Shown: positions 1-7,464, counted from the stretch's first letter. The stretch is 21,081 bases of DNA from Methanosarcinaceae archaeon UBA470 (GCA_002508425.1 DAKU01000092.1:1-21081), one strand, 5' to 3'. Notes: generated from the sequence alone by a model not told the origin. A program made the numbers and translations.

Positions 1-1231
1 CAGTGCTATAGGATCAACCTGGATAAGATGGACATGGACAAATCCAACAGATCCTGACTTCAGCCATGTTATAGTATACATCGATAATTCATTTGTCACA
101 ATGACTTCCAACAACTATTACGAATTAACCGGGCTGGTTGGGGGCACCACACATACCATAGGTATTAAAACTGTTGATATTGAAGGAAATGTTGATTCTG
201 AAATGGTTGTAGATTCGGCAACTACAGCGATTGCCCATCCCAAAATCATTAACCTATCGAGCACAAATATTACAACTACCTCGATAACAGTGGTGTGGTC
301 ATCTTCCAATGACACTTCAAGTGTAAAAATAAGCAGGAATGATACGATCCTTGGAACTGTAAATGGCTCAATATCCTATATAGACAACGGCCTCGAAAGT
401 GGCACTACTTATAGCTATACTTTAGTTCCTTATGCTAACGATGGACTTGAAGGTGAAGCAGTAAGCATTAGCCTCACAACTATATCTCCTAGCAAAAGTG
501 GGGGAGGAGGCGGTGGCAGTAGCACTAAAAAGAGTAGTAGCAGTGCTGGAGGCAGCGGTGCAGGTAGTGTTGAGGATTTTTCCAACTTAGCAACAAAAGA
601 TGTTGATACTCAACATCTAAAAATAAATGAAAATGTCAGCTATGAGTTTTTAAGAGAAGGGAATCCTATACAGTCGATTAGCTTCTATTCCCTTAAGAAC
701 TCTGGAGAGAAAACTTCCACTATAGAAGTGCTGAACAATAGGTCTAAGCTGGTAAATAGCAGCCCTGAAGGATTCATATATCAATATGTCAACATTTGGG
801 TTGGAAAGGCTGGATTTGCCACATCAGGAAACATCAAGGATGCTAGTATCCAGTTCAAAGTGAACAATTCATGGATCGAAGAAATGGGTGTAAGCTCTGC
901 AGAAGTAAAATTGCAAAGATATAATGGAACTGCATGGGAAGTGCTTCCTACCACACTGGAAAGTAGCAATGAGGGCTATACAGTTTTCAAAGCCAAGACC
1001 CCAGGATTCTCTCCCTTTGCGATAACTGTCAAAAAGACTTTTGTATCCACTGGCAGCGAGAATATCCAGAGGGGTGTTACTCAGTTAGAAGAGCTTGCTC
1101 AAGTAGAAGATATCTCTATGGCAGTAACACAATCGGAAAGATCCACGGTATGGATCTATATTATGATCAATATACTGGCCATTATGTTTGCATTTGGATA
1201 CAAGTACTTTAAAAAAGGCTACCTAAATTAA
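1..1231 (+). CDS. Cell-surface protein with FN3-like repeats and PGF-pre-PGF domain (5' partial)
   Basis: The reading frame is open from base 2, so the N-terminus lies outside the window; an ATG at 101 is internal to an FN3-like repeat. The visible part holds the end of one FN3-like repeat (IRWTWTNP...DFSHVIVYID, then an ending near DSATT), a second, divergent FN3-like module, a Gly/Ser/Lys linker (about bases 490-560), a PGF-pre-PGF domain (about 570-1030, with the signature TPGFSPFAI) and a hydrophobic C-terminal segment followed by lysines (IYIMINILAIMFAFGYKYFKK). The protein should be exported and held in the membrane by this C-terminal helix, with the repeats outside the cell. No PGF-CTERM sorting signal follows the domain. 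It is a paralogue of the next gene, with the same domain order and many shared words. Ligand or function is unknown; adhesion or an envelope role is inference. Confidence 0.85.
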   Translation, partial: SAIGSTWIRWTWTNPTDPDFSHVIVYIDNSFVTMTSNNYYELTGLVGGTTHTIGIKTVDIEGNVDSEMVVDSATTAIAHPKIINLSSTNITTTSITVVWSSSNDTSSVKISRNDTILGTVNGSISYIDNGLESGTTYSYTLVPYANDGLEGEAVSISLTTISPSKSGGGGGGSSTKKSSSSAGGSGAGSVEDFSNLATKDVDTQHLKINENVSYEFLREGNPIQSISFYSLKNSGEKTSTIEVLNNRSKLVNSSPEGFIYQYVNIWVGKAGFATSGNIKDASIQFKVNNSWIEEMGVSSAEVKLQRYNGTAWEVLPTTLESSNEGYTVFKAKTPGFSPFAITVKKTFVSTGSENIQRGVTQLEELAQVEDISMAVTQSERSTVWIYIMINILAIMFAFGYKYFKKGYLN

Positions 1232-1236
1232 TGTGT

Positions 1237-1265
1237 ATTCCCCTGTACAAAATATTCGGGGGAAT
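1237..1265 (+). terminator. Possible hairpin terminator after the first surface-protein gene
   Basis: ATTCCCC (1237-1243) can pair with GGGGAAT (1259-1265), giving a 7-bp stem with a 15-base loop that starts five bases after the stop codon. There is no clear T tract after it, so it could be a 3'-end stabilising structure rather than a terminator. Confidence 0.4.
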
Positions 1266-1290
1266 CTACATAAAATGTTCAAACCTATAG

Positions 1291-1299
1291 TTATAAATA
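1291..1299 (+). promoter_or_regulatory. Candidate TATA box for the second surface-protein gene
   Basis: TTATAAATA matches the archaeal TATA consensus well. A start about 25 bases downstream would give an untranslated leader of roughly 120 bases, which would contain the 1375-1404 hairpin. The spacing is inferred; no transcript data are available. Confidence 0.4.
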
Positions 1300-1374
1300 T
1301 CTGTTTGATTCAACTTAATATGGGATATAAGAGGTAATTTCCTCAATTTATTTATCATTTATCTAATCAGCTAG

Positions 1375-1404
1375 AAGATCAACTGGGGGTCGTGGGTTGA
1401 TCTT
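1375..1404 (+). promoter_or_regulatory. 9-bp hairpin in the leader of the second surface-protein gene
   Basis: AAGATCAAC (1375-1383) and GTTGATCTT (1396-1404) are perfect reverse complements, with a G-rich 12-base loop TGGGGGTCGTGG. The structure ends 37 bases before the ATG at 1442 and lies downstream of the candidate TATA box, so it would be transcribed. It may control translation or mRNA stability, or be an operator in the DNA; the sequence alone does not decide. Confidence 0.5.
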
Positions 1405-1441
1405 AGGTTTAAGTCCTCTCTAACTTGTGGAGTGGTGAGCA

Positions 1442-3580
1442 ATGCTAATCAAGTTAAGTGGATTAATCTATTCAGTATTGTGGTTAGTTTACTCTGGACT
1501 AATATTGCTTTTGGTTGTAATGAACGCTGAAACGGGCTTAGCAGATAATGTAACTGTTGATAAGGGTGAATTGATATCGGCTATTACTTCAGCATCTGTA
1601 AAAGCGCAAAGTGCAGTTGCAGGAATTGAACCTGGTCAATATCCGCAATCAGCTATAGATGCTTTTGATGTGGCAATCGACAAAGCAAAATCAGTTGCTA
1701 GTGATGACAATGCAACTCAGGACCAAGTCAACCAAGCGGTTAAAGATATTAAAGCAGCTGAAACAATATTCGATGCAGCAAAAATTAAAGTAGTGGATCA
1801 CACTCCCCCATCAACTGTAAAAGACCTCAGGGAAAGCAGTTCAGGTACAAGCTGGATCAGGTGGACTTGGAATAATCCAAATGATACAGATTTCAGTCAT
1901 GTGATGGTGTACCTTGACGGTGTATTTATCAGAAGCACATCTAATGCTTTTTATAATGCTACCGGACTTGCTGCCGGAACTTCACATACTATCAGTATAG
2001 AAACAGTAGACACCACTGGAAACATTAATCCTACACTGGTGAGTGATTCTGCAACAACTAAAGTCTTAATAGATATGGTGCCCCCATCACCTGTAACAGG
2101 TCTTAAAGAGAGCAGTGCAGGCTTGGACTGGATTAGATGGACATGGGCAAACCCAAAAGAAGATGATTTTGAACACGTTATGGTATACTTTGATGGTATA
2201 TTTGTCACAACTACATCTGATACGTTTTATAATGCAGTTGGGCTTCTTGAAGGTACAACTCACACGATTGTTGTCAAAACCGTGGACACTTCCGGGAACA
2301 TTAATCCGGCTAGTATAAGCGATTCAGCAACCACCAAGATCACAGACAGAACGCCTCCATCATCTGTAACAAATATCGAGGAAAGCGATATAGGTGCAAG
2401 CTGGATATACTGGACATGGACTAATCCCACCGATTCAGATTTCAATAATGTGAGGATATATATAGATGGTTCATTTGTCACAAGCATCCCTAACAACTAT
2501 TATAATGCAACGGAACTTAGCAATGGGCTAATACATACCATCAGTATCGAAACGGTAGATACTTCGGGAAACATCAATACTACACAGGCAACAGATTCAG
2601 CCACTACACTGAAACTACCTGTAATTTCAAATGTAGTCGGAAAGAACATTAAGGTCAACTTGATCACGCTTGAATGGGATGCTTCTGAAGATACTGCAAC
2701 GGTTCAGATAAGTCTGAATGGAATTTTCCTCGATAATGTAACGGAATCAGCTTATGTACATCGTGATTTGAACAGCTCTACAACTTATAATTATACTCTT
2801 ATCCCGTACAATGAAAATGGATTGAAAGGTGAAGCAGTAAGTATTAGCCTGACAACATCTTCTTCAGGTAGTGGTGGAGGAGGAAGTAGCGGGGAAAGCA
2901 GTAGTAAAAAAACTAGCAGTAGTGGTGGTGGCGGTGCAAGTAGTGTTGAGGATTTTATAAATGTAGCAATAAAAGACGCAGATAGTGAATATATCAGAAT
3001 TAATTCCAATGTAACCTATGAGTTCACAAGAGCTGGCAATGATATTCAATCAGTTAGCTTCTATTCCCTTAAGAATTCTGGTGAGATTACCTCGACCATA
3101 GAAGTTCTGAACAACAGATCAAAACTTGTGCAGGACGAACCCGAAGGGCTTGTATACAAATATGTCAACATATGGGTAGGCAAGGCTGGTTTTGCTACTT
3201 CAGATAATATCAAGGATCCTTGGATTAAGTTCCAGGTAAACAATTCATGGATCAAGGAGATGGGGGTAAGCCCCGCAGATGTAAAATTGCAGAGATATAA
3301 TGGTACGGCATGGCAAGTGTTGCCTACTAACATGGACAGCAACACTACCAGATTTTCAATATTCGAAGCTCAGACTCCTGGATTCTCTCCATTTGCAATC
3401 ACAGCTGAGCATCCACTTCCCTCTATTATGAGTAATGATACAGATACACTATTTACTAGTATAAGCGATGTCGGCCTGGAGAAAATACAGCCGAAAAAGT
3501 CAGGGATATGGACAATAATCATTGCTTTTATACTGGCAGGAGTCCTTGCAGTTGGATATGAGTACCTGAAGAAAGAGTAA
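1442..3580 (+). CDS. Cell-surface protein: FIVAR-like domain, FN3-like repeats, PGF-pre-PGF domain, C-terminal anchor
   Basis: This is a 712-residue secreted, membrane-anchored protein. Residues 1-33 form a hydrophobic signal sequence. Residues 41-115 are an all-helical FIVAR-like module of the kind found in surface proteins. Three closely related FN3-like repeats begin near residues 121, 213 and 304 (pattern TPPS-V-L, IRWTWxNP, V-I-ETVDTSGNIN, DSATT), and a fourth, divergent one begins near 392. A Gly/Ser/Lys linker (about 473-502) leads to a PGF-pre-PGF domain (about 503-656, TPGFSPFAI), and a hydrophobic helix (about 688-705) ends in YLKKE. Many N-x-S/T sites suggest N-glycosylation. GGTGA at 1434-1438 supports this start, although spacing is short. 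It sits directly behind a paralogue, so the pair looks like a tandem duplication. The binding partner is unknown. Confidence 0.88.
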   Translation: MLIKLSGLIYSVLWLVYSGLILLLVVMNAETGLADNVTVDKGELISAITSASVKAQSAVAGIEPGQYPQSAIDAFDVAIDKAKSVASDDNATQDQVNQAVKDIKAAETIFDAAKIKVVDHTPPSTVKDLRESSSGTSWIRWTWNNPNDTDFSHVMVYLDGVFIRSTSNAFYNATGLAAGTSHTISIETVDTTGNINPTLVSDSATTKVLIDMVPPSPVTGLKESSAGLDWIRWTWANPKEDDFEHVMVYFDGIFVTTTSDTFYNAVGLLEGTTHTIVVKTVDTSGNINPASISDSATTKITDRTPPSSVTNIEESDIGASWIYWTWTNPTDSDFNNVRIYIDGSFVTSIPNNYYNATELSNGLIHTISIETVDTSGNINTTQATDSATTLKLPVISNVVGKNIKVNLITLEWDASEDTATVQISLNGIFLDNVTESAYVHRDLNSSTTYNYTLIPYNENGLKGEAVSISLTTSSSGSGGGGSSGESSSKKTSSSGGGGASSVEDFINVAIKDADSEYIRINSNVTYEFTRAGNDIQSVSFYSLKNSGEITSTIEVLNNRSKLVQDEPEGLVYKYVNIWVGKAGFATSDNIKDPWIKFQVNNSWIKEMGVSPADVKLQRYNGTAWQVLPTNMDSNTTRFSIFEAQTPGFSPFAITAEHPLPSIMSNDTDTLFTSISDVGLEKIQPKKSGIWTIIIAFILAGVLAVGYEYLKKE
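1802..2610 (+). repeat. Three tandem FN3-like coding repeats
   Basis: Three units of 276, 273 and about 260 bases start near 1802, 2078 and 2351. Each encodes a beta-sandwich-like module with the shared words IRWTW or IYWTW, FVT, the NAxxL turn and ETVDTSGNIN. The paralogue at the window's left edge carries at least one more copy. Such repeats can expand or shrink by recombination. Confidence 0.75.
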
Positions 3581-3614
3581 GGTTAATCTGCATTCCATCC
3601 TTTACCAGATAGCA

Positions 3615-4631
3615 ATGAAAGGAACAGTTCTTGGAATAGAGGGCACTGCATGGAATCTCAGCGCAGCTCTAGTCAATGAGAAGGATGTTATTGCTGAGGT
3701 TAAGCATACGTATGTGCCGCCAATTGGAGGTATCCACCCTAGGGAAGCTGCACAGCACCATGCTAAATTCGCTTCACATGTAATAGGAAAACTGCTTGAA
3801 GAAGGAAGAAAGAAAGGTATATCCGCGTCTATGATAGATGGCATAGCCTTTTCGCAGGGTCCGGGTCTTGGTGCCTGTCTGCGCACAGTTGCCACGGCTG
3901 CACGCGCTCTTTCCCTGAGTCTTGATGTGCCTCTTATTGGAGTCAATCATTGTCTTGCCCATATAGAAATTGGCCGCTGGAAGACTCCAGCCAGGGATCC
4001 TGTGACTTTGTATGTCAGTGGTGCCAACTCACAGGTACTGGCATATAATATGGGAAAGTACCGGGTGTTTGGTGAGACATTGGATATTGGTCTGGGAAAT
4101 GCGCTGGATAAGTTTGCCAGAAGTGCAAAGCTTACTCATCCCGGTGGTCCGAAGATAGAAGAACTGGCTAGAAATGCAAAAAATTTCATTCCAATGCCAT
4201 ATGTGGTGAAGGGCATGGATCTCTCTTTCTCCGGGCTTTCCACGGCTGCCACAGATGCTCTTACCCGGGCGAGCCTTGAAGATGTATGCTATTCTTTTCA
4301 GGAAACAGCTTTTTCCATGGTTGTGGAAGTGACAGAAAGAGCACTTGCCCACACCGGTAAGAAAGAAGTCCTGCTTGCAGGGGGCGTAGGAGCTAACATG
4401 CGCCTGAGGGAAATGCTGAAAATAATGTGTGAGGAACGAGGTGCTTCTTTTTATGTTCCCGAAAAACGTTTTATGGGTGATAATGGAGCCATGATCGCTT
4501 ATCTTGGTTTGTTGATGCTTAATTCTGGTAGCATCATATCTGTTGAGAATTCTCATGTGAACCCAAATTTTAGGCCAGACTCAGTAAATGTTACGTGGAT
4601 CAATCCAAAGGATCTGGAAGGTGATGCATGA
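3615..4631 (+). CDS. kae1: KEOPS subunit Kae1 (TsaD family), tRNA t6A threonylcarbamoyltransferase
   Basis: Kae1 transfers the threonylcarbamoyl group from TC-AMP to N6 of A37 in ANN-decoding tRNAs, as the catalytic subunit of the cytoplasmic KEOPS complex. The 338-residue product starts with the family's MKGTVLGIEGTAWN and is full length. The ASKHA-fold metal ligands are visible: H112 and H116 in NHCLAHIE, Y133, and D289 in MGDNGAM. The stretches GETLDIGLGNALDKFAR and LAGGVGANMRLREM are also typical. The stop TGA (4629-4631) is followed at once by the in-frame ATG of bud32; in Methanocaldococcus jannaschii (MJ1130) the two are one fused protein. No ribosome binding site is seen before ATG 3615. 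It heads a plus-strand operon that runs to 6351. Confidence 0.96.
   Translation: MKGTVLGIEGTAWNLSAALVNEKDVIAEVKHTYVPPIGGIHPREAAQHHAKFASHVIGKLLEEGRKKGISASMIDGIAFSQGPGLGACLRTVATAARALSLSLDVPLIGVNHCLAHIEIGRWKTPARDPVTLYVSGANSQVLAYNMGKYRVFGETLDIGLGNALDKFARSAKLTHPGGPKIEELARNAKNFIPMPYVVKGMDLSFSGLSTAATDALTRASLEDVCYSFQETAFSMVVEVTERALAHTGKKEVLLAGGVGANMRLREMLKIMCEERGASFYVPEKRFMGDNGAMIAYLGLLMLNSGSIISVENSHVNPNFRPDSVNVTWINPKDLEGDA
4617..4625 (+). promoter_or_regulatory. Strong ribosome binding site for bud32, inside the kae1 3' end
   Basis: GAAGGTGAT differs by one base from the perfect anti-16S complement GGAGGTGAT and lies six bases before the bud32 ATG at 4632. It sits within the last codons of kae1. 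It argues that Bud32 is initiated separately, by coupling or re-initiation, and not made by readthrough of the kae1 TGA. Confidence 0.7.
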
Positions 4632-5204
4632 ATGTACCTTGCCAGAGGAGCAGAAGCGGTGCTTATACTTGAGGAAAACATAGTTATAAAAGAGCGCATT
4701 CCTAAAAATTACCGCTTACAGCAGATCGATGAGCGTATACGCAAAGAAAGGACACGTGCAGAGGCGAGGCTGATTTCCGAAGCCCGCAGAGGCGGAGTAC
4801 CTACTCCTATAATATATGATCTACAGGATTTCAGAATAGAGATGCAGTATATTGAAGGTTCACCCCTGAAACATGTTATGGATGAAGAAATGAGCAAAAA
4901 AGTCGGCCATCTTGTGGGCCGCTTACATTCTATTGGGATTATACATGGTGATCTGACAACTTCCAACATGATATTCTCCAATGATATAATATACCTGATA
5001 GATTTTGGATTGGCCTACATGGACAGCAGTCTCGAAGCTCAGGGTGTGGATGTGCATGTACTCTTCCAGACATTCGAAAGTACTCACAGTGACCATGAGA
5101 AATTGATAGCAAGCTTCTCTCTGGGATACAGGGAAAGTTTTGTATCCGCTGATGATGTGATGGAAAGAGTGAAAGAGATAGAGAAGAGGGGTCGTTATGC
5201 GTAA
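4632..5204 (+). CDS. bud32: KEOPS subunit Bud32, small atypical kinase/ATPase
   Basis: Bud32 is the RIO-like kinase of KEOPS; in archaea its ATPase activity supports t6A formation by Kae1. The 190-residue length is normal for a minimal Bud32. Visible motifs are RGAEA near the start, K20 in VIKER (ATP-binding lysine), the catalytic loop HGDLTTSN (105-112, D107 and N112) and IDFGLA (metal-binding D124). The basic C-terminus GRYA resembles the usual Arg/Lys-rich tail. It is in the same frame as kae1, separated by one TGA, and overlaps the next gene by eight bases, so the three are very likely translated from one message. Confidence 0.96.
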   Translation: MYLARGAEAVLILEENIVIKERIPKNYRLQQIDERIRKERTRAEARLISEARRGGVPTPIIYDLQDFRIEMQYIEGSPLKHVMDEEMSKKVGHLVGRLHSIGIIHGDLTTSNMIFSNDIIYLIDFGLAYMDSSLEAQGVDVHVLFQTFESTHSDHEKLIASFSLGYRESFVSADDVMERVKEIEKRGRYA

Positions 5205-5745
5205 GATAGTGTTTGTGACCGGCAACAAAGGAAAATTTAATGAAGCCAGATCCATATTTGAGGCAAAGCACATCGAGCTGCTTCAAAACACCGGAGGCTA
5301 TCCGGAATTGCAGGAAGATGATCTGGAACCCATAGCTTCGTTCGGGGCAAAGTGGGCTGCTGAGAAGCTACAAATACCTGTTATGGTTGATGATTCCGGT
5401 CTTTTCATTAGTGCCCTTAATGGTTTTCCAGGTCCTTACTCTGCTTTTGTTGAGAATAAAATGGGTAACAAGAAAGTGCTCAAGCTAATGGAAGATGAAG
5501 AAGACCGTACAGCTGTCTTTAAGTCAGTTATCGGTTACTGTGAGCCTGGAAAAGAAGCCATTGTATTCACAGGCACAGTTGAAGGTATCATCTCTTTTGA
5601 GGAAAGGGGTGCTGGTGGATTTGGATATGACCCTATATTCGAGTATAACGGCAGGACTTTCGCAGAGATGGGTGATGAAGAGAAGAATACGCTTTCTCAT
5701 AGGCGTAGGGCACTGGACAAGTTCTTTGAGTGGCTGCCTAAGTGA
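5197..5745 (+). CDS. rdgB: XTP/dITP pyrophosphatase (RdgB/HAM1 family)
   Basis: This enzyme hydrolyses non-canonical purine triphosphates (dITP, XTP, ITP) to monophosphate and pyrophosphate, which keeps them out of DNA and RNA. The 182-residue product has the family's N-terminal substrate motif TGNKGK (8-13), the acidic pair D65/D66 in VDDSGLF, GFPGPYSA, GFGYDPIF (141-148) and SHRRRAL (167-173), and is full length. The ATG lies eight bases inside bud32, indicating translational coupling. The link between KEOPS and a nucleotide-sanitising enzyme is genomic only; no joint mechanism is implied. Confidence 0.95.
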   Translation: MRKIVFVTGNKGKFNEARSIFEAKHIELLQNTGGYPELQEDDLEPIASFGAKWAAEKLQIPVMVDDSGLFISALNGFPGPYSAFVENKMGNKKVLKLMEDEEDRTAVFKSVIGYCEPGKEAIVFTGTVEGIISFEERGAGGFGYDPIFEYNGRTFAEMGDEEKNTLSHRRRALDKFFEWLPK

Positions 5746-5757
5746 AGGTGACATCTT

Positions 5758-6351
5758 TTGGTGCGAAGCCTCTTCACAGATACCGAAGGTATAGACACCA
5801 TTCCTCTGAAAATGGTGGTGTATCTGGTTATCACAGGTTGTGTGCTTGCTTTGATAGCAATATCATGGAATGCCATAGTTCCAGTAAAACATGGCTATGA
5901 TGTTGAGAAACAATTGTCTGAGGCATCTCTTGAGCTGCTTTCTCTTCAAAGGGGTAAAGCACGCGATATTTCCATGCCTTTCAGCAGTGAGGGTAGTATA
6001 TGTTCTATAGAACTTGATTTTCCGCGAGAGGTTACATACGTTGGATTCGGTGTAGACCCAGATCCTGATAATGATGGTAATATTACTAACTCTGCTTGGA
6101 ATATAGAAGGTAACACCATCATTTACCGGTATGACAACGGTGTCAGGAAAAGATGGCTTATAGAAGGTGAGCAAATAAACTTTAGTCAGGGTTTCCAGTC
6201 AGATAGTGGTAAATGGTTCCCTGATGGGACACTTGATTCATCCTATAACATGGATAAAGGTGTTGTCATTGAAAAGCCGGTATCGGGGATCTATGTTTTT
6301 GAACTTGTCAGGAATAACGGTACTTACTCTTTATCGCATTTTCCTTTATAG
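5758..6351 (+). CDS. Membrane-anchored extracytoplasmic protein, possibly pilin-like (unknown function)
   Basis: I do not recognise a named family. The 197-residue product has a short charged start (VRSLFTDTEG), one hydrophobic helix (about 17-40) and then a beta-rich polar domain with N-x-S/T sites, so most of it should lie outside the cell. The layout TEG, then IDTIPL, then a helix resembles a class III (pilin/archaellin) signal peptide, but this is uncertain. Residues 100-109 (DPDPDNDGNI) resemble a calcium-binding loop. AAGGTGA (5745-5751) lies six bases before a TTG at 5758 and nine before a GTG at 5761; either could start it. It follows rdgB by 12 bases as the last gene of the kae1 operon, ends in TAG, and faces the archaellin gene across a shared hairpin. 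Confidence 0.7.
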   Translation: MVRSLFTDTEGIDTIPLKMVVYLVITGCVLALIAISWNAIVPVKHGYDVEKQLSEASLELLSLQRGKARDISMPFSSEGSICSIELDFPREVTYVGFGVDPDPDNDGNITNSAWNIEGNTIIYRYDNGVRKRWLIEGEQINFSQGFQSDSGKWFPDGTLDSSYNMDKGVVIEKPVSGIYVFELVRNNGTYSLSHFPL

Positions 6352-6374
6352 TCCCTGACTGCCTCGCAGGGACT
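6350..6374. terminator. Hairpin between convergent genes, probable bidirectional terminator
   Basis: AGTCCCTG (6350-6357) pairs perfectly with CAGGGACT (6367-6374) around a 9-base loop. It begins within the stop codon of the plus-strand gene and lies 17 bases from the end of the archaellin gene on the other strand, where a shared 3'-end structure is expected. Confidence 0.65.
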
Positions 6375-6391
6375 TCAGGTAAAGAAGAGAG

Positions 6392-7270
6392 TTAGTAATA
6401 CAGTAGAATATATCTATTATCAAAGTATGCACCTGGTGTGTTGAAATCAAATATTACAAGTGAACCAGCTTCAGGTCGTACTTGCATTGATAGTTCTGTT
6501 CTTGTAGGCAAGCCAACATATTCGGTATCCTCAACAGAAAATACTCTACGAATGTCTACTACTATCTCCATAATGTCGCCGGTACGCAATACTGGCTGAT
6601 TTGCTTTAAAAGTTGCTTGGTCTCGTATTCTAATTGGACTAACTGAAATATATTCTTCTGTGGGCAAGTGGATTTCTGAACCTTTATCAGCAGTGTCGTA
6701 TCTCAAATTTGCCACATGGGCTCCATCTGACATGTATACAATAAGTTGTGAAAGATCCACGTCCTCACTACCTGGGCCCAGAGATACAGAGATATGTAAT
6801 TTGGATATTTGTCCATAGTCCAGTTCATTGTCTACTGTAACTGTTCCGCTGGTGGTGCCAGAAGTAGTATTTGAAATAGTGAAGGCATAGGTTCCTGCTG
6901 CCAGGAATCTATGTTCATAATATGAATTATCTTCAACGTCTACAGTAGTGTTTGCAACATTAATTGTGAAAGATCCGTCCGTTGAAATCCATTCCACTAC
7001 ACCTCCCCTTGGAATTTCAACACTGGTGTTTGAAAGAGCACCATTGTCAATATTGATAGTTCCATAGGTCGCACGTTCTCCTTCTACTCGGTCCACTCGT
7101 AGATTGGATGCTACTTCCTTTGTAGTTTCCTGTCCTGTCTGCGAAGCTTTCTGCTGTAACACACCAGATGTCTTGATGAGAAGCGCAGAAGCTACTGCAG
7201 CTACAAGAACCATTGATATGAATATGATGAGTGTACCAATACCCATCTGTGCACTTTCATCTTTGTGCAT
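6392..7270 (-). CDS. flaB: Archaellin (archaeal flagellin) with a large beta-rich insertion
   Basis: Archaellins polymerise into the archaellum filament after removal of a short leader by the FlaK/PibD peptidase. The leader (MHKDESAQ) is followed by the diagnostic helix MGIGTLIIFISMVLVAAVA, with cleavage probably after Q8. The beta-domain segment ISKLHISVSLGPGSEDVDLSQ (about 155-175) and the ending FDFNTPGAYFDNRY are typical. At 292 residues it is longer than common archaellins of about 170-220. The excess is residues 70-147, a beta-rich block (EIPRGGVVEW, HRFLAAGTYAF, SGTVTV) with three N-x-S/T sites, inserted between the helix and the archaellin domain. AGGAAG lies seven bases before the ATG. 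No other archaellum genes are next to it here. Confidence 0.88.
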   Translation of the reverse strand: MHKDESAQMGIGTLIIFISMVLVAAVASALLIKTSGVLQQKASQTGQETTKEVASNLRVDRVEGERATYGTINIDNGALSNTSVEIPRGGVVEWISTDGSFTINVANTTVDVEDNSYYEHRFLAAGTYAFTISNTTSGTTSGTVTVDNELDYGQISKLHISVSLGPGSEDVDLSQLIVYMSDGAHVANLRYDTADKGSEIHLPTEEYISVSPIRIRDQATFKANQPVLRTGDIMEIVVDIRRVFSVEDTEYVGLPTRTELSMQVRPEAGSLVIFDFNTPGAYFDNRYILLYY

Positions 7271-7431
7271 TGAACGCTTCCTATTTGCTTTCGTGCGATT
7301 TCCCTCAATTAAGTTCTAAATTATGAAAGTTGGTAAGTAGTGGACAATATCTTTTATTAGAGCTTATAGTATATTAATCCTATTATATATGCAACTACAT
7401 TCAGTTACTAACATCCAATATGGCATGAAAA

Positions 7432-7452
7432 TATTTAAATTAATCGATTAAT
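7432..7452 (-). promoter_or_regulatory. Candidate archaellin promoter: TATA box beside a 14-bp palindrome
   Basis: Read on the minus strand, ATTTAAATA (7440-7432) is a good archaeal TATA box. Just upstream lies the perfect palindrome ATTAATCGATTAAT (7439-7452), where a regulator could bind next to the TATA/BRE region. It would imply a leader of about 140 bases. TATA-like words nearer the gene (around 7382-7391 and 7358-7367) are alternatives. The rest of the 7271-7485 gap is AT-rich with no gene seen. Confidence 0.35.
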
Positions 7453-7464
7453 ATAAATCACATT

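Noticed and set aside
1381..1441. A tRNA-like T-arm (GGTTTAAGTCC) in the leader of the second surface gene
   Set aside because: The T-stem does not pair, and no acceptor, D or anticodon arms can be formed around it.
2864..3049. Minus-strand frames rich in Thr/Ser/Pro opposite the Gly/Ser linker
   Set aside because: They arise from the repetitive linker codons read on the other strand.
3602..3946. Minus-strand open frame of 114 codons opposite kae1
   Set aside because: It is a shadow of the strongly recognised kae1 gene, has no start signals and resembles no known protein.
4629..4631. The kae1 TGA as a selenocysteine codon
   Set aside because: Methanosarcinaceae are not known to use selenocysteine, no SECIS-like element was seen, and a strong ribosome binding site plus ATG follows.
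4923..5286. Two overlapping minus-strand frames opposite bud32 and rdgB
   Set aside because: Both are antisense to conserved motifs on the plus strand and have compositions of shadow frames.
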